From: Catellatospora methionotrophica
Lineage (GTDB): Bacteria > Actinomycetota > Actinomycetes > Mycobacteriales > Micromonosporaceae
DNA: 64,000 bases
Direction: 5' to 3'
Assembly: GCF_011297335.1 (NCBI RefSeq)
Contig: NZ_JAAOTJ010000008.1
Coordinates: forward strand, 124,001 to 188,000
The notes below the pieces were generated by a model. That model was not told the DNA's origin, ran no database searches, and worked only from the letters and a program-made list of their open reading frames with translations. Positions 36,870 to 45,494 of the stretch are shown in pieces. Both the position numbers and the translations under genes were made by a program. The stretch's first letter is position 1; each line of letters begins with the position of its first letter.

Positions 36870-37841
36870 ATGATGGGAGGCGTGGACACCAGGCTGCTGC
36901 GCGTACTCGTCGAGCTGTCCGACCGGGGCACGCTGCGCGCGGTCGCCGAGGCCACCGGGTACGGCACGTCTGCCGTCTCGCAGCAGCTGGCGACGCTGAC
37001 CCGGGAGGTCGGCGCGCCGCTGGTCGAGCGCACGGGGCGGACGGTTCGGCTGACTCCGGCAGGGCGGCGGCTGGTGACGCACGCGCGGCCGATCCTGGCG
37101 GCGGTCGACGCGGCCCGTGCGGCGCTGGCCGGGGGCGGGGAGCCGGGCGGGGCGGTGCACGTGGCGGCGTACGCGTCGGTGCTGTCGGGGGATCTAATCC
37201 CGGTGGTGCGGCAGCTGGCGGTGTCGCATCCGGGGCTGCAGCTGCTGCTGCAGGAGCAGGAGCCGCCGGAGGTGCTGCGCCTGCTGGAGGAGGACCGGGT
37301 CGACCTGGGGTTCGTGTACGACTACGACCTGGTGCCGCGCGGCTGGGACGGCTACGCGGTGCGGCAGCTGTGCGAGACGCCGATGGTGCTGGCGGTGCCG
37401 TCGGGGCGGACGCTACTGGACGTGGTCGACGAGCCGGGGCGGTTGCACGCGCTGGCGGGGCAGTCGTGGGTGGTCAACTCGCGCGGGCCCGCCGATGACG
37501 AGCTGGCGGTGCGGGTGTGCGCGCTGGCGGCGTACCAGCCGATGATCGAACATCGGGCGGACAGCATGGATCTGGTGCTGGACCTGGTGTCGGCGGATCT
37601 GGGGGTGGCACTGGTGCCCGGTCACCTGCCCGCGCATCCGGGGGTGCGGTTCGTGCCGATGCCGGGGGTGCCGGTGCGGCGGCGCATGTTCTCGATCACC
37701 AGGCCGGGCCGGGAGCACTGGCCCGCGGTGAGCCTGGTCATCGAGCGGGTCGCCGCGCACGCGCTGGCGGAGCGGTGGCGCTCAGGCCAGCCACTGGTCG
37801 TAGGACAGCCGGGCGATCAGGGCCAGCACGACCACGAGTAG
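36870..37841 (+). CDS. LysR family transcriptional regulator
   Basis: The 323-residue protein has an N-terminal winged helix (DRGTLRAVAEATGYGTSAVS and QQLATLTREVGAPL) and a LysR co-inducer domain from about residue 90 (HVAAYASVLSGDLIPVV). It is divergent from the EamA transporter gene and probably controls it. ATG 36870, ATG 36873 and GTG 36882 are all possible starts. Its last 60 bases overlap the convergent TauE/SafE gene, and its C-terminal tail GQPGDQGQHDHE is probably non-conserved read-on. Confidence 0.85.
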   Translation: MMGGVDTRLLRVLVELSDRGTLRAVAEATGYGTSAVSQQLATLTREVGAPLVERTGRTVRLTPAGRRLVTHARPILAAVDAARAALAGGGEPGGAVHVAAYASVLSGDLIPVVRQLAVSHPGLQLLLQEQEPPEVLRLLEEDRVDLGFVYDYDLVPRGWDGYAVRQLCETPMVLAVPSGRTLLDVVDEPGRLHALAGQSWVVNSRGPADDELAVRVCALAAYQPMIEHRADSMDLVLDLVSADLGVALVPGHLPAHPGVRFVPMPGVPVRRRMFSITRPGREHWPAVSLVIERVAAHALAERWRSGQPLVVGQPGDQGQHDHE

Positions 37842-38558
37842 CACGATCCGGACGAAGCCGGAGCCGCGCTTGATGGCCATCCGTGCGCCGATCTGCGCGC
37901 CGATGATGTTGCACACGGCCATGGCCGCGCCGAGCTGCCACCACACGTGCCCGCCCCAGGCGAACACGACGAGCGCACCCAGGTTGGTGCCCGCGTTGAC
38001 GATCTTCGCCATGGCGGAGCCGTGCAGGAAGTCCGCGCCGATGACGGTGGTGAAGGTGAGCACCAGGAAGGTGCCGGTGCCGGGGCCGATCATGCCGTCG
38101 TACAGGGCGATGAGGCCGCCCGCGAGCGCGACGGCGAGCGCGGCCCGTTCGCGGGTGCGGCGCTCGGGGTGGGCGTAGATGCCGGTGTTCGGGCGGAACG
38201 TGATGAACAGCGCGACGGCGACCAGGATGCCCAGCACCACCGGCCGGTAGACGTCCTTGTTCGGGGTCAGCGCGATGGCCAGCCACGCGCCGATGCCGGA
38301 GACGACCACGGCGATGGCCCCGGCGGGACCGGCCACCCGCCAGTCGATGCGGGTACGCCGGGCGAACGTGATCGCGGCGCTGGTGGTCCCGGCGATGGCG
38401 GTCATCTTGTTGGTGCCCAGGGCGGTCGCCAGCGGCACCTGCGGCAGGCCGATGAGCAACGCCGGGAGCAGGAGCAGGCCACCTCCGCCGACGACGGCGT
38501 CCACCCACCCGGCGGCGGTGGCGGCGGTCAGCAGCAGGCTGAGGCTACCGGCGTCCAC
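37782..38558 (-). CDS. TauE/SafE (TSUP) family membrane transporter
   Basis: A 258-residue permease with about eight transmembrane segments. It begins LLLTAATAAGWVDAVVGGGG, and the family motifs GGGGLLLLPALL and ALGTNKMTAIAGTTSAA are followed by DGMIGPGTGTF in the second repeat. TSUP proteins move sulfite, organosulfonates or other anions; the substrate here is unknown. A GTG start is used. The 3' end overlaps lysR by 60 bases on the opposite strand. Confidence 0.88.
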   Translation of the reverse strand: MDAGSLSLLLTAATAAGWVDAVVGGGGLLLLPALLIGLPQVPLATALGTNKMTAIAGTTSAAITFARRTRIDWRVAGPAGAIAVVVSGIGAWLAIALTPNKDVYRPVVLGILVAVALFITFRPNTGIYAHPERRTRERAALAVALAGGLIALYDGMIGPGTGTFLVLTFTTVIGADFLHGSAMAKIVNAGTNLGALVVFAWGGHVWWQLGAAMAVCNIIGAQIGARMAIKRGSGFVRIVLLVVVLALIARLSYDQWLA

Positions 38559-38582
38559 GGGCCGGCACGGGGGTGCTGTAGA

Positions 38583-38672
38583 TCATGATTGGCGGCGCTT
38601 GGTGGCGAGCCACATCCCGATCGCCCCGATGGCGATGAAGAGCAGCATGAAGCAGACGAGGGCCTTGAACAC
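38583..38672 (-). CDS. Candidate 29-residue membrane peptide
   Basis: A short open frame with a GTG start reads MFKALVCFMLLFIAIGAIGM then WLATKRRQS. It is one transmembrane helix followed by a basic cytoplasmic tail, a classic small membrane protein shape. It lies 24 bases upstream of the TSUP gene on the same strand and could be its small subunit or leader peptide. There is no strong ribosome site. The call depends on its hydrophobic pattern, not on a known family. Confidence 0.4.
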   Translation of the reverse strand: MFKALVCFMLLFIAIGAIGMWLATKRRQS

Positions 38673-38807
38673 CCGGCAACCATAGCGACTGCGTCGCCGG
38701 TGATCGAGCGGGCGGTCTCACCGAAGTCCGCCTAGGCGGCACCGGGCTGGCGTAGGTTGGTTCGTGGTCGACCCCCGGACCGTCAACCGGAATGGGAGGA
38801 GTCGACC

Positions 38808-39614
38808 ATGTCGGGTCGCAGCAGGTTCCTGGGCGTACTCGCCCTGTCCGCCGCCACGGCGCTCGCGGTCGTGGCCACACCGGCCGTAGCGGCGCAGAAA
38901 CAGACAAAACCCACGATCGTACTGGTACACGGCGCGTTCGCTGACTCGTCGAGCTGGAACGGCGTCATCCCGATGCTGCAGGCGCAGGGCTATCCGGTGG
39001 TGGCCGTGCCGAACGAACTGCGCAGCGTGAAGGGCGACGCGGCCGAGGTCGCCGCCGCGCTCAAGAGCATCACCGGTCCGATCGTGCTGGTCGGGCACTC
39101 CTACGGCGGCAGCGTGATCTCGAACGCGGCCGAGGGCAACCCGAACGTCAAGGCGCTGGTGTACGTCTCGGCGTTCGCGCCGGAGGCCGGCGAGTCGGCG
39201 GCGGCGCTGTCGGCGAAGTTCCCCGGCAGCACGCTCGGGCCCGCGCTGGCCAAGCCGGTGGCGCTGCCGGGCGGCGGCAACGACCTGTTCATCGACCAGG
39301 CCAAGTTCCATGACCAGTTCGCCGCCGACGTGCCCGCCGCGCAGGCGGCGCTGATGGCGGTGGGCCAGCGCCCGATCACCGAGGCGGCGCTGAACGACCC
39401 GTCGGCGAACGCCGCCTGGAAGAACATCCCGTCCTGGTTCATCTACGGGACCGCCGACAAGAACATCCCGCCGCAGGCGCACGCCTTCATGGCGCAGCGA
39501 GCCGGATCCAAGGAGACCGTCGCCGTCGACGGCGCCTCCCACGTCGTGATGATCTCCCACCCCGACCAGGTCGCCAAAATCATCCAAAACGCCGCCGCCA
39601 CCGCAACGCAATAA
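38808..39614 (+). CDS. Secreted alpha/beta hydrolase
   Basis: The 268-residue protein has a signal peptide ending near residue 29 (ATPAVAA-Q) and a hydrolase domain. HGAFADSSSWNGV is the oxyanion segment, GHSYGG places the nucleophile at S98, YGTADKNIP supplies the acid and GASHVVMISHP the histidine. This resembles the EstC / pyrethroid-hydrolase-like branch. GGGAGGAG at 38794-38801 sets the ATG start. The protein is presumably exported by Sec; its substrate is unknown. Confidence 0.85.
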   Translation: MSGRSRFLGVLALSAATALAVVATPAVAAQKQTKPTIVLVHGAFADSSSWNGVIPMLQAQGYPVVAVPNELRSVKGDAAEVAAALKSITGPIVLVGHSYGGSVISNAAEGNPNVKALVYVSAFAPEAGESAAALSAKFPGSTLGPALAKPVALPGGGNDLFIDQAKFHDQFAADVPAAQAALMAVGQRPITEAALNDPSANAAWKNIPSWFIYGTADKNIPPQAHAFMAQRAGSKETVAVDGASHVVMISHPDQVAKIIQNAAATATQ

Positions 39615-39703
39615 CCCACCACCCACCCGCCCACCCCACGCGGCAGCCACCGAGCCGCCGCGCGGCAGCCCCACCCGGCCGCCGCGCGGCAGCCCCACCC
39701 TGG

Positions 39704-39766
39704 CGCAACTCTTAAAAAGTCGCGGCCTCCGGCAGTGCCGGAGGCCGCGACTTTTTAAGAGTTGCG
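39704..39766. repeat. Copy 3 of CGCAACTCTTAAA family: 63-base near-perfect palindrome
   Basis: Arms 39704-39734 and 39736-39766 are complementary at all 31 positions around a single base. The outer part is the family core CGCAACTCTTAAAAAGTCGC and the inner part adds GCCTCCGGCA. It lies between the convergent hydrolase and M23 genes and can end both transcripts. Confidence 0.88.
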
Positions 39767-39799
39767 GGAAGAGGGCAGGCCGGTGGGGGTGGGGGGGGG

Positions 39800-41044
39800 T
39801 TAGCAGAGGCAGCCGGGGAGCCAGGTTAGGGGTTGGGTGGGGGTGCCGTTTTGGCGGACCTCGAAGTGGAGGTGGTAGCCGGTGGAGGCGCCGGTGGTGC
39901 CGACCTTGCCGATGAGCTGGCCGCCGCGGATCTTGTCGCCGACCTTGACCAGGATCTTGGACTGGTGGGCGTAGCAGGTCGAGATGGTCTTGCCGTTGGA
40001 CTTGCCGTGGGTGAGGCAGGTGTAGTTGCCGTAGCCGCCGAGCCAGCCCGCGCTGCTGACCGTGCCGCCCGCCGCCGCGAAGATGGGCTGGCCGCCGCCC
40101 GCGGCGATGTCGACCCCGGCGTGCAGCTGCCAGACGCCGTAGTACGGGTCGTAGCGGTTGCCGAAGTCGCTGGACTTCCAGCCCTTCGTCGGCATGAGGA
40201 ACTTCGCCCCGGGCCGCAGGATCGGCACGAGCTTGCCGTACTGGCCCTCCCAGGTACGCAGCTCGTCGGCGATGCGCTCGCTCTGCTCCTTGACCTCCTC
40301 GTAGTGCCGCTGCACCTCGGCCTTCTCGGCCTTGGCCGCCTCCACCGCCTTCTCCTGGCGGCCGGCCAGCGCGTCGAGGTCGCGGCGGGCCTGCTCGGCG
40401 TCCTGGCGTGCCTTCTCGGCCGACAGCTGGGCCGCGCGGGCGATGCGGGCGGCGTCGGCGGCCTCACGGCGCTTGAGCTCGGCCTCGCTGGTGATCTGCT
40501 TGGCGGACCGGCGGGCGGCGACGAAGCCGTCGATCGCGTCGCGCCGGATGCGGGCGATCTGGTCGATGTAGTTGCCGCGGTCCAGGAACTCCTGCGGCCG
40601 GGTCGCGGCCATGAGCACGTTGAACTCGGTGAGGTTGGAGCCGTGCAGGGTGGCCACGGCGAACCGGGCGAACCGGTCCCGGCCTTCCTGCACCTGCCGG
40701 ACCGAGGCCTGGTACGACTGGTCGGTCACGGCCCAGGCGGCGGTGGCCTGGTCGGCGCGCCGCTGGGCGGTGGCCGCCTTGGTCTCGGCCACCACGGCGG
40801 CGGCCCGGGTCTTGGCGATCCGCTCCTGGGCCGCGGGCATAGCCGCATTGGCCTCGGCGAGCTCGTTCGCGGCGGTGCGCGCCTTGGCGGACAGCGCCTC
40901 CAGCAGCGCGCCGGTCCTGGCCAGTTCGGCGTCGGCGCGCTTCTTGTCCTGCTTGAGATCGTCATCGGGGGCGGCGTGTGCCGGGATGCCTACCGCGACC
41001 GCGGTCAGCAGGGCGAACACCACCTGTACGAGTCGCCAGCGCAC
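39800..41044 (-). CDS. EnvC-like M23 family protein with coiled coil (FtsEX partner)
   Basis: A 414-residue exported protein: signal peptide residues 1-24 (cleavage near AHA-A), a long alanine/arginine/glutamate-rich coiled coil (about 27-250), and a C-terminal LytM/M23 domain with LHAGVDIAAGG and HLHFEVRQNG. Position directly after ftsEX suggests an amidase activator or hydrolase controlled by FtsX, like EnvC in E. coli or RipC in mycobacteria. The zinc ligands of M23 (HxxxD and HxH) are present, so it may be catalytic, unlike EnvC. The start is GTG with GAGGAGG before it. Confidence 0.88.
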   Translation of the reverse strand: MRWRLVQVVFALLTAVAVGIPAHAAPDDDLKQDKKRADAELARTGALLEALSAKARTAANELAEANAAMPAAQERIAKTRAAAVVAETKAATAQRRADQATAAWAVTDQSYQASVRQVQEGRDRFARFAVATLHGSNLTEFNVLMAATRPQEFLDRGNYIDQIARIRRDAIDGFVAARRSAKQITSEAELKRREAADAARIARAAQLSAEKARQDAEQARRDLDALAGRQEKAVEAAKAEKAEVQRHYEEVKEQSERIADELRTWEGQYGKLVPILRPGAKFLMPTKGWKSSDFGNRYDPYYGVWQLHAGVDIAAGGGQPIFAAAGGTVSSAGWLGGYGNYTCLTHGKSNGKTISTCYAHQSKILVKVGDKIRGGQLIGKVGTTGASTGYHLHFEVRQNGTPTQPLTWLPGCLC

Positions 41045-41137
41045 GGGACCTCCTCGCCTGTCCCGGTCACCCTACTGCCGACATATGCCCTATAACCTGG
41101 CAAAACCGACATTCAACAGGAGTGGCGTAGAAAAGGT

Positions 41138-41168
41138 GACGGCCCGCCCCCGGCGGGGACGGGCCGTC
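41138..41168 (-). terminator. Hairpin after ftsX
   Basis: The arms GACGGCCCG (41138-41146) and CGGGCCGTC (41160-41168) pair, with an inner CCCC/GGGG stem. It follows the ftsX stop by about 17 bases on the minus strand, so the M23 gene may have its own promoter or be read by leak-through. Confidence 0.6.
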
Positions 41169-41185
41169 GTCGTGCGATGCCGCGA

Positions 41186-42061
41186 CTAGACGCGGATGTA
41201 GAAGCGCAGGGTGACCCAGGCGGTGACGGCGCTGACCACCGCGCCGATGCCGGCCAGGATCGGCAGCATCAGGTTGATGTTGCCCCAGCTCACCGGCAAC
41301 AGAAGGTCGGTCAGCGCGGCCAGTTTGCCGTCGATCAGCACGATCTTGCCGACGACGAGCATCACCCAGGCCAGGATGGAGCCCAGCACCGCGGCGAAGA
41401 CCGCCTCCAGCACGAAGGGCGCCTGGATGAACCAGTTCGACGCCCCGACCAGCTTCATGACCGCGACCTCGCGGCGCTTGCTGTACGCGGCGACCTGGAT
41501 GGTGTTGGCGACCAGCAGCAGCGCGGCGATACCCATGGCACCGGCGACGACCAGGGAGAGGTTCTGGATGGAGCCGAGGATGTCGAAGATCTTCTGGAGC
41601 AGCTTCTGCTGGTCCACGACCGTGTCCACACCCGGCAGACCGGCGTAGGCGGCGTTGATCTTGTCGAACTCCTGCGGGTTCTCCAGCGCGACCCGGAAGG
41701 ACTCCGGCAGCTCGTCCGCGCCGATGGCGTTGACCAGGTCGGGGGCGTCGCGGAACTGCTCCTTGAAGTTCTCGTACGCCATCTCCTTGGTTTCCCAGAT
41801 GACGTTCTTGACCAGCGGGTCCGCGTCGAGCTGGGACTTGATCGCCGACCGCTCCGCGTCGCCGATCGACTTCTCCAGGTAGATGGAGACCTCGACCTGC
41901 TCGTAGTAGTGACCCTTCATCTCGTCGACCTGCATGTACATCAGCAGGCTGGCGCCGAGCATGGAGAGTGACACGATCATCGTGATGATCATGGCGATGG
42001 TCATCGTGACGTTGCGCCACAGCCCGACCAGCATTTCGGCCAGGACATACTTCGCACGCAT
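41186..42061 (-). CDS. ftsX: Cell division protein FtsX
   Basis: Permease-like partner of FtsE that controls peptidoglycan hydrolases at the septum. The 291-residue protein has a cytoplasmic N-terminus (MRAKYVLAEMLVGLWRNV), helix 1 at about 20-45, an extracellular domain (about 46-165, including YEQVEVSIYL) and three C-terminal helices. NTIQVAAYSKRREVAVMKLV is the ABC-permease coupling motif. GGAGGA sits 9 bases before the ATG. It follows ftsE by 64 bases. Confidence 0.94.
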   Translation of the reverse strand: MRAKYVLAEMLVGLWRNVTMTIAMIITMIVSLSMLGASLLMYMQVDEMKGHYYEQVEVSIYLEKSIGDAERSAIKSQLDADPLVKNVIWETKEMAYENFKEQFRDAPDLVNAIGADELPESFRVALENPQEFDKINAAYAGLPGVDTVVDQQKLLQKIFDILGSIQNLSLVVAGAMGIAALLLVANTIQVAAYSKRREVAVMKLVGASNWFIQAPFVLEAVFAAVLGSILAWVMLVVGKIVLIDGKLAALTDLLLPVSWGNINLMLPILAGIGAVVSAVTAWVTLRFYIRV

Positions 42062-42125
42062 CGGGGGAAATCCTCCGGGGGAGACGATCAGGACGTCAGG
42101 GACAGGGGCTCAGTGAGGCGACGGC

Positions 42126-42806
42126 TCAGCCGTACACACCACGGGCCTGGTCGCGGACGATCCGACCGCCCTCGATCTCGATGACGCGACGGCGCATCTG
42201 GTTGACGATGTTCGAGTCGTGGGTGACCATGACCACGGTCGTGCCGGTCCGGTTGATCCGGTCCAGCAGACGCATGATCTCGATCGAGGTGTCCGGGTCG
42301 AGGTTACCGGTGGGCTCGTCGGCCAGCAGGATCAGCGGCCGGTTCACGAACGCGCGGGCCACGGCGACACGCTGCTGCTCACCACCGGAGAGCTCGTGCG
42401 GGTAGCGGTGCTCCTTGCCGCCGAGGCCGACCAGCTCCAGCACCTCAGGCACCACGCGGCGGGCGACCGCCTTCGACTTGCCGATGACCTCCAGGGCGAA
42501 CGCGACGTTCTCGTAGGCCGTCTTGTTCGGCAGCAGCCGGAAGTCCTGGAAGACGCAGCCGATCGAGCGGCGGAAGCTGGGGATCTTCCAGCCGCGCATC
42601 GAGCTGATCTCCTTGCCGTTCACGATGACCTTGCCCTTGTTGGGCTTGATCTCGTGCAGCATGAGTTTGACGATGCTTGACTTACCGGAGCCGGACGGAC
42701 CGATGAAGAAGACGAAGTCGCCCTTCTCGATCGAGACCGACACGTCGTCCAGTGAGGGCCGGGACGCCTTCGGGTAGGTCTTGGTCACGTGCTCAAGTCG
42801 AATCAC
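42126..42806 (-). CDS. ftsE: Cell division ATP-binding protein FtsE
   Basis: ATPase subunit of the FtsEX complex. The 226-residue protein has Walker [13 protein letters not shown], the signature [13 protein letters not shown] and Walker [14 protein letters not shown], and begins [13 protein letters not shown]. It forms an operon with ftsX, downstream of prfB in the standard actinobacterial order. A terminator-like hairpin follows prfB, so ftsE probably has its own promoter in the 223-base gap. Confidence 0.95.
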   Translation of the reverse strand: MIRLEHVTKTYPKASRPSLDDVSVSIEKGDFVFFIGPSGSGKSSIVKLMLHEIKPNKGKVIVNGKEISSMRGWKIPSFRRSIGCVFQDFRLLPNKTAYENVAFALEVIGKSKAVARRVVPEVLELVGLGGKEHRYPHELSGGEQQRVAVARAFVNRPLILLADEPTGNLDPDTSIEIMRLLDRINRTGTTVVMVTHDSNIVNQMRRRVIEIEGGRIVRDQARGVYG

Positions 42807-42980
42807 GGCGGAGAGTCTACGCGGTGTCGCCGTTTCGCCAAGCCCGCAGGGGTTGAGATGCCGGTATTGCCGTGAATATTCACAGAAAAATCCGTGATCT
42901 TCTCGTGATCAACTGTCACCGACAGTAGTCACTTCACCCGGCCGGGCGATAGCGCAGCGATGTCCATACATGAAAGAAAC

Positions 42981-43010
42981 TCCGCCCGGCTGCGAGAACA
43001 GCCGGGCGGA
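42981..43010 (-). terminator. Intrinsic terminator of prfB
   Basis: Perfect 12-base arms (42981-42992 and 42999-43010) enclose CGAGAA. On the minus strand the hairpin is followed by GTTTCTTTCATG, a usable T-rich tract. Confidence 0.8.
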
Positions 43011-43029
43011 GGGAGGTTCACTCAGCCGA

Positions 43030-44145
43030 TCAGGCGGCGGCTTCCAGTTCGTTCTGCTTGCGCCAGCGGATGCCGGCCTCGACGAAGCTGTCGATCTCGC
43101 CGTCGAAGACCGCCGACGGGTTGCCCGTCTCGAACTCGGTGCGCAGATCCTTGACCATCTGGTACGGGTGCAGCACGTACGACCGCATCTGGTCGCCCCA
43201 GGAACCGGCCGCGTCGGTCTTCAGGCCCTCCATCTTGGCCCGCTCCTCCTGACGCTTGCGCTCCAGCAGCCGGGCCTGCAGAACGCGCATCGCCGAGGCC
43301 TTGTTCTGCAGTTGGGACTTCTCGTTCTGGCAGGTCACCACGATGCCGGTCGGGATGTGCGTGATGCGCACCGCCGAGTCGGTGGTGTTGACGCTCTGGC
43401 CGCCCGGACCGCTGGAGCGGTAGACGTCGACCTTCATCTCGTTCTCGGGGATGTCGATGTGGTCGGTCTGCTCCACCACGGGCAGCACCTCGACCCCGGC
43501 GAAGCTGGTCTGGCGGCGGCCCTGGTTGTCGAACGGGCTGATGCGCACCAGGCGGTGGGTGCCCGACTCGACCGACAGCGTGCCGTACGCGTACGGCGCC
43601 TTCACGGCGAACGTGGCCGACTTCAGCCCGGCCTCCTCCGCGTAGGAGGTGTCGTAGACCTCGGTCTGGTAACCGTGGCGCTCGGCCCAGCGCAGGTACA
43701 TGCGCAGCAGCATCTCGGCGAAGTCGGCGGCGTCCACGCCGCCCGCGCCCGCCCGGATGGCGACCAGCGCCTCACGGGAGTCGTACTCACCGGAGAGCAG
43801 GGTGCGCACCTCCAACTCCTCGACCGCCTTGGCCAGGGAGACCAGCTCCGCGCCCGCCTCGGCCATCGAGGCCGCGTCGTCCTCGGCCTCGGCCAGCTCC
43901 ATCAGCACGGCGACGTCGTCGATGCGCCCGCGCAGTTTCGTCAGCCGGTTGATCTCGCCGGTGGCGTACGCCAGCTGGGAGGTGACCTCCTGCGCCTTGG
44001 CCTGGTCGTCCCACAGGTCCGGGGCCGAGGCCGCCTCCTCCAGCCGCTCCTTGTCCCGGCGCAGGCGGGAGATGTCGAGCACGGACTCGATGTTGCGCAT
44101 GGTCGCGTCAAGGGTCTTGAGCTGATCGGCGTAGTCGGCTGTCAC
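43030..44145 (-). CDS. prfB: Peptide chain release factor 2
   Basis: Release factor for UGA and UAA stop codons. The 371-residue protein has the RF2 tripeptide SPF in [12 protein letters not shown] and the catalytic GGQ in [16 protein letters not shown]. It reads through in one frame from GTG 44145, so the programmed frameshift known from many bacteria is absent, as is usual in actinobacteria. It lies upstream of ftsEX; smpB, often found in this cluster, is not present in the window. Confidence 0.95.
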   Translation of the reverse strand: MTADYADQLKTLDATMRNIESVLDISRLRRDKERLEEAASAPDLWDDQAKAQEVTSQLAYATGEINRLTKLRGRIDDVAVLMELAEAEDDAASMAEAGAELVSLAKAVEELEVRTLLSGEYDSREALVAIRAGAGGVDAADFAEMLLRMYLRWAERHGYQTEVYDTSYAEEAGLKSATFAVKAPYAYGTLSVESGTHRLVRISPFDNQGRRQTSFAGVEVLPVVEQTDHIDIPENEMKVDVYRSSGPGGQSVNTTDSAVRITHIPTGIVVTCQNEKSQLQNKASAMRVLQARLLERKRQEERAKMEGLKTDAAGSWGDQMRSYVLHPYQMVKDLRTEFETGNPSAVFDGEIDSFVEAGIRWRKQNELEAAA

Positions 44146-44198
44146 GCAGACAAGACTAGTGCCACCCGCCGCACGGTTTTCCGGGGCGCACCCGCGAC

Positions 44199-44244
44199 TT
44201 GACAGGGGCGCACGTCACCGCAATAGTAAATCTACTTTCCTATT
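44199..44244 (+). promoter_or_regulatory. Promoter and candidate autoregulatory operator of the ROK-GH4-kinase operon
   Basis: TTGACA (44199-44204) is followed after 17-18 bases by AATAGTA. AATAGTAAA (44222-44230) and TTTCCTATT (44236-44244) form an inverted repeat with one mismatch across TCTAC, overlapping the -10 region. This placement suits repression by the ROK protein encoded next. Confidence 0.55.
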
Positions 44245-44259
44245 ATGCGAGGAGGGCCC

Positions 44260-45465
44260 GTGGCACGGCTCGCCGGTTCGTCCAAGCTGCTCCGGGCGAT
44301 GAACGAGAGCGCCACGATGGCGCTGCTCATCGATCGGGGCACGCTCACCCGCGGCGAGCTGCGGGAGTTGACCGGCCTGTCCAAGCCGACCACGTCCGAC
44401 GTGCTGCGCACGCTGACCGAGGCGGGCCTGGCCGTGGTCGTGGGCCACACCAGCGGGGGTCCCGGCCCCAACGCCGAGGTGTACGCGGTCAACCCGGCCG
44501 CCGCGACGGTGCTGGCGATCTCGGTACGGGACGTGAGCGAGACGTTACACGCCCCGTTCGAGGCGGCCCTGTGCGATCTCAGCGGGGCGGTGCTCGCCCG
44601 CGCGGCGTACCCCAGCGACCCGGCCGACGGCGATCCGGTGGGCACGGTGCGCGCCATCGCCGCCGACCTGTGCGCCCGCGCCGGTCGCGAGCGCGTCACG
44701 CACCTGCACCTGGGCGTGCCCGGCTCGTACGACCCCGGGACCGGGGCCATCCGGCACATCGACGTCACCGGCTGGGGACGGCCCGGCGTGGTCCCCGCGC
44801 TGGCCGCCGAACTGGACCTGACCGTCGAGGCCGACAACGACGTGAACCTGGCCGCGATCGCCGAACGCCACCGTGGCGCGGCCGCGGGCAGCGGCAGCTT
44901 CGCCCTGCTCTGGCTGGGCGCGGGCCTGGGCTGCGCGATCGACCTGGGCGCGTCGCTGCTGCGCGGGGCCACCGGCGGGGCCGGTGAGATCGGCTACGTG
45001 CCGCTCGGCCTGGCCGCCCCCGGTCAGCCCCGCGACCTGCAGAGCCTGGCGGGCGGCCCGGCGGTGGCGGCGCTCGGCGCGGCGCACGGCTTCACCGGGG
45101 CCACCCCGGAGGAGATGGTCGCCGACGCCGTCGCCCGCACGGACTCCGCCGAGGCGGACGCCTTCCTCGCCGCACTGGCCGACCGGATCGCCGTCGTGCT
45201 GGCCGTGGTCGCCTCACTGCTCGACCCGCCGCTGGTGGTGCTGGCCGGCGAGGTCGCCCAGGCCGGTGGCGCGCGGCTGCGAGACCTGGTGACCGACGCG
45301 TTCCACCGCAACACCCCGCTGCGGACCCCGGTCGAGGTCACCGCGCTCACCGACGACGCGGTCCTGCTCGGCGCCATGGACGCGGGCCTGCGCTCGGTAC
45401 GCGAATCCCTGGTCGAGTCCCTGAACGCCCGACCGATCCCGACCACCACGCCACGCGCCGCCTGA
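44260..45465 (+). CDS. ROK family transcriptional regulator
   Basis: A 401-residue regulator with an N-terminal MarR-like helix-turn-helix (SSKLLRAMNESATMALL, then TRGELRELTGLSKPTTSDVL) and a C-terminal ROK sugar-kinase fold (LHLGVPGSYDPGTGAIRHID, then LLWLGAGLGCAIDLG). The zinc motif CxCGxxGC of ROK proteins is missing; that stretch reads LGLAAPGQPRDLQSLAGGP, so it is probably a non-catalytic sugar sensor. I prefer GTG 44260 (MARLAGSSKLLR) with GGAGGG before it; ATG 44245 is in frame. It is followed by GH4 and kinase genes. Confidence 0.87.
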   Translation: MARLAGSSKLLRAMNESATMALLIDRGTLTRGELRELTGLSKPTTSDVLRTLTEAGLAVVVGHTSGGPGPNAEVYAVNPAAATVLAISVRDVSETLHAPFEAALCDLSGAVLARAAYPSDPADGDPVGTVRAIAADLCARAGRERVTHLHLGVPGSYDPGTGAIRHIDVTGWGRPGVVPALAAELDLTVEADNDVNLAAIAERHRGAAAGSGSFALLWLGAGLGCAIDLGASLLRGATGGAGEIGYVPLGLAAPGQPRDLQSLAGGPAVAALGAAHGFTGATPEEMVADAVARTDSAEADAFLAALADRIAVVLAVVASLLDPPLVVLAGEVAQAGGARLRDLVTDAFHRNTPLRTPVEVTALTDDAVLLGAMDAGLRSVRESLVESLNARPIPTTTPRAA

Positions 45466-45494
45466 ACCACCCTCCGCAGGACAGAGAGAGCAGT

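Noticed and set aside
36870-36884. A single definite start for the LysR gene
   Set aside because: Two ATGs and a GTG in the same frame lie within 15 bases and none has a well-placed ribosome site, so I did not decide beyond listing the most upstream.
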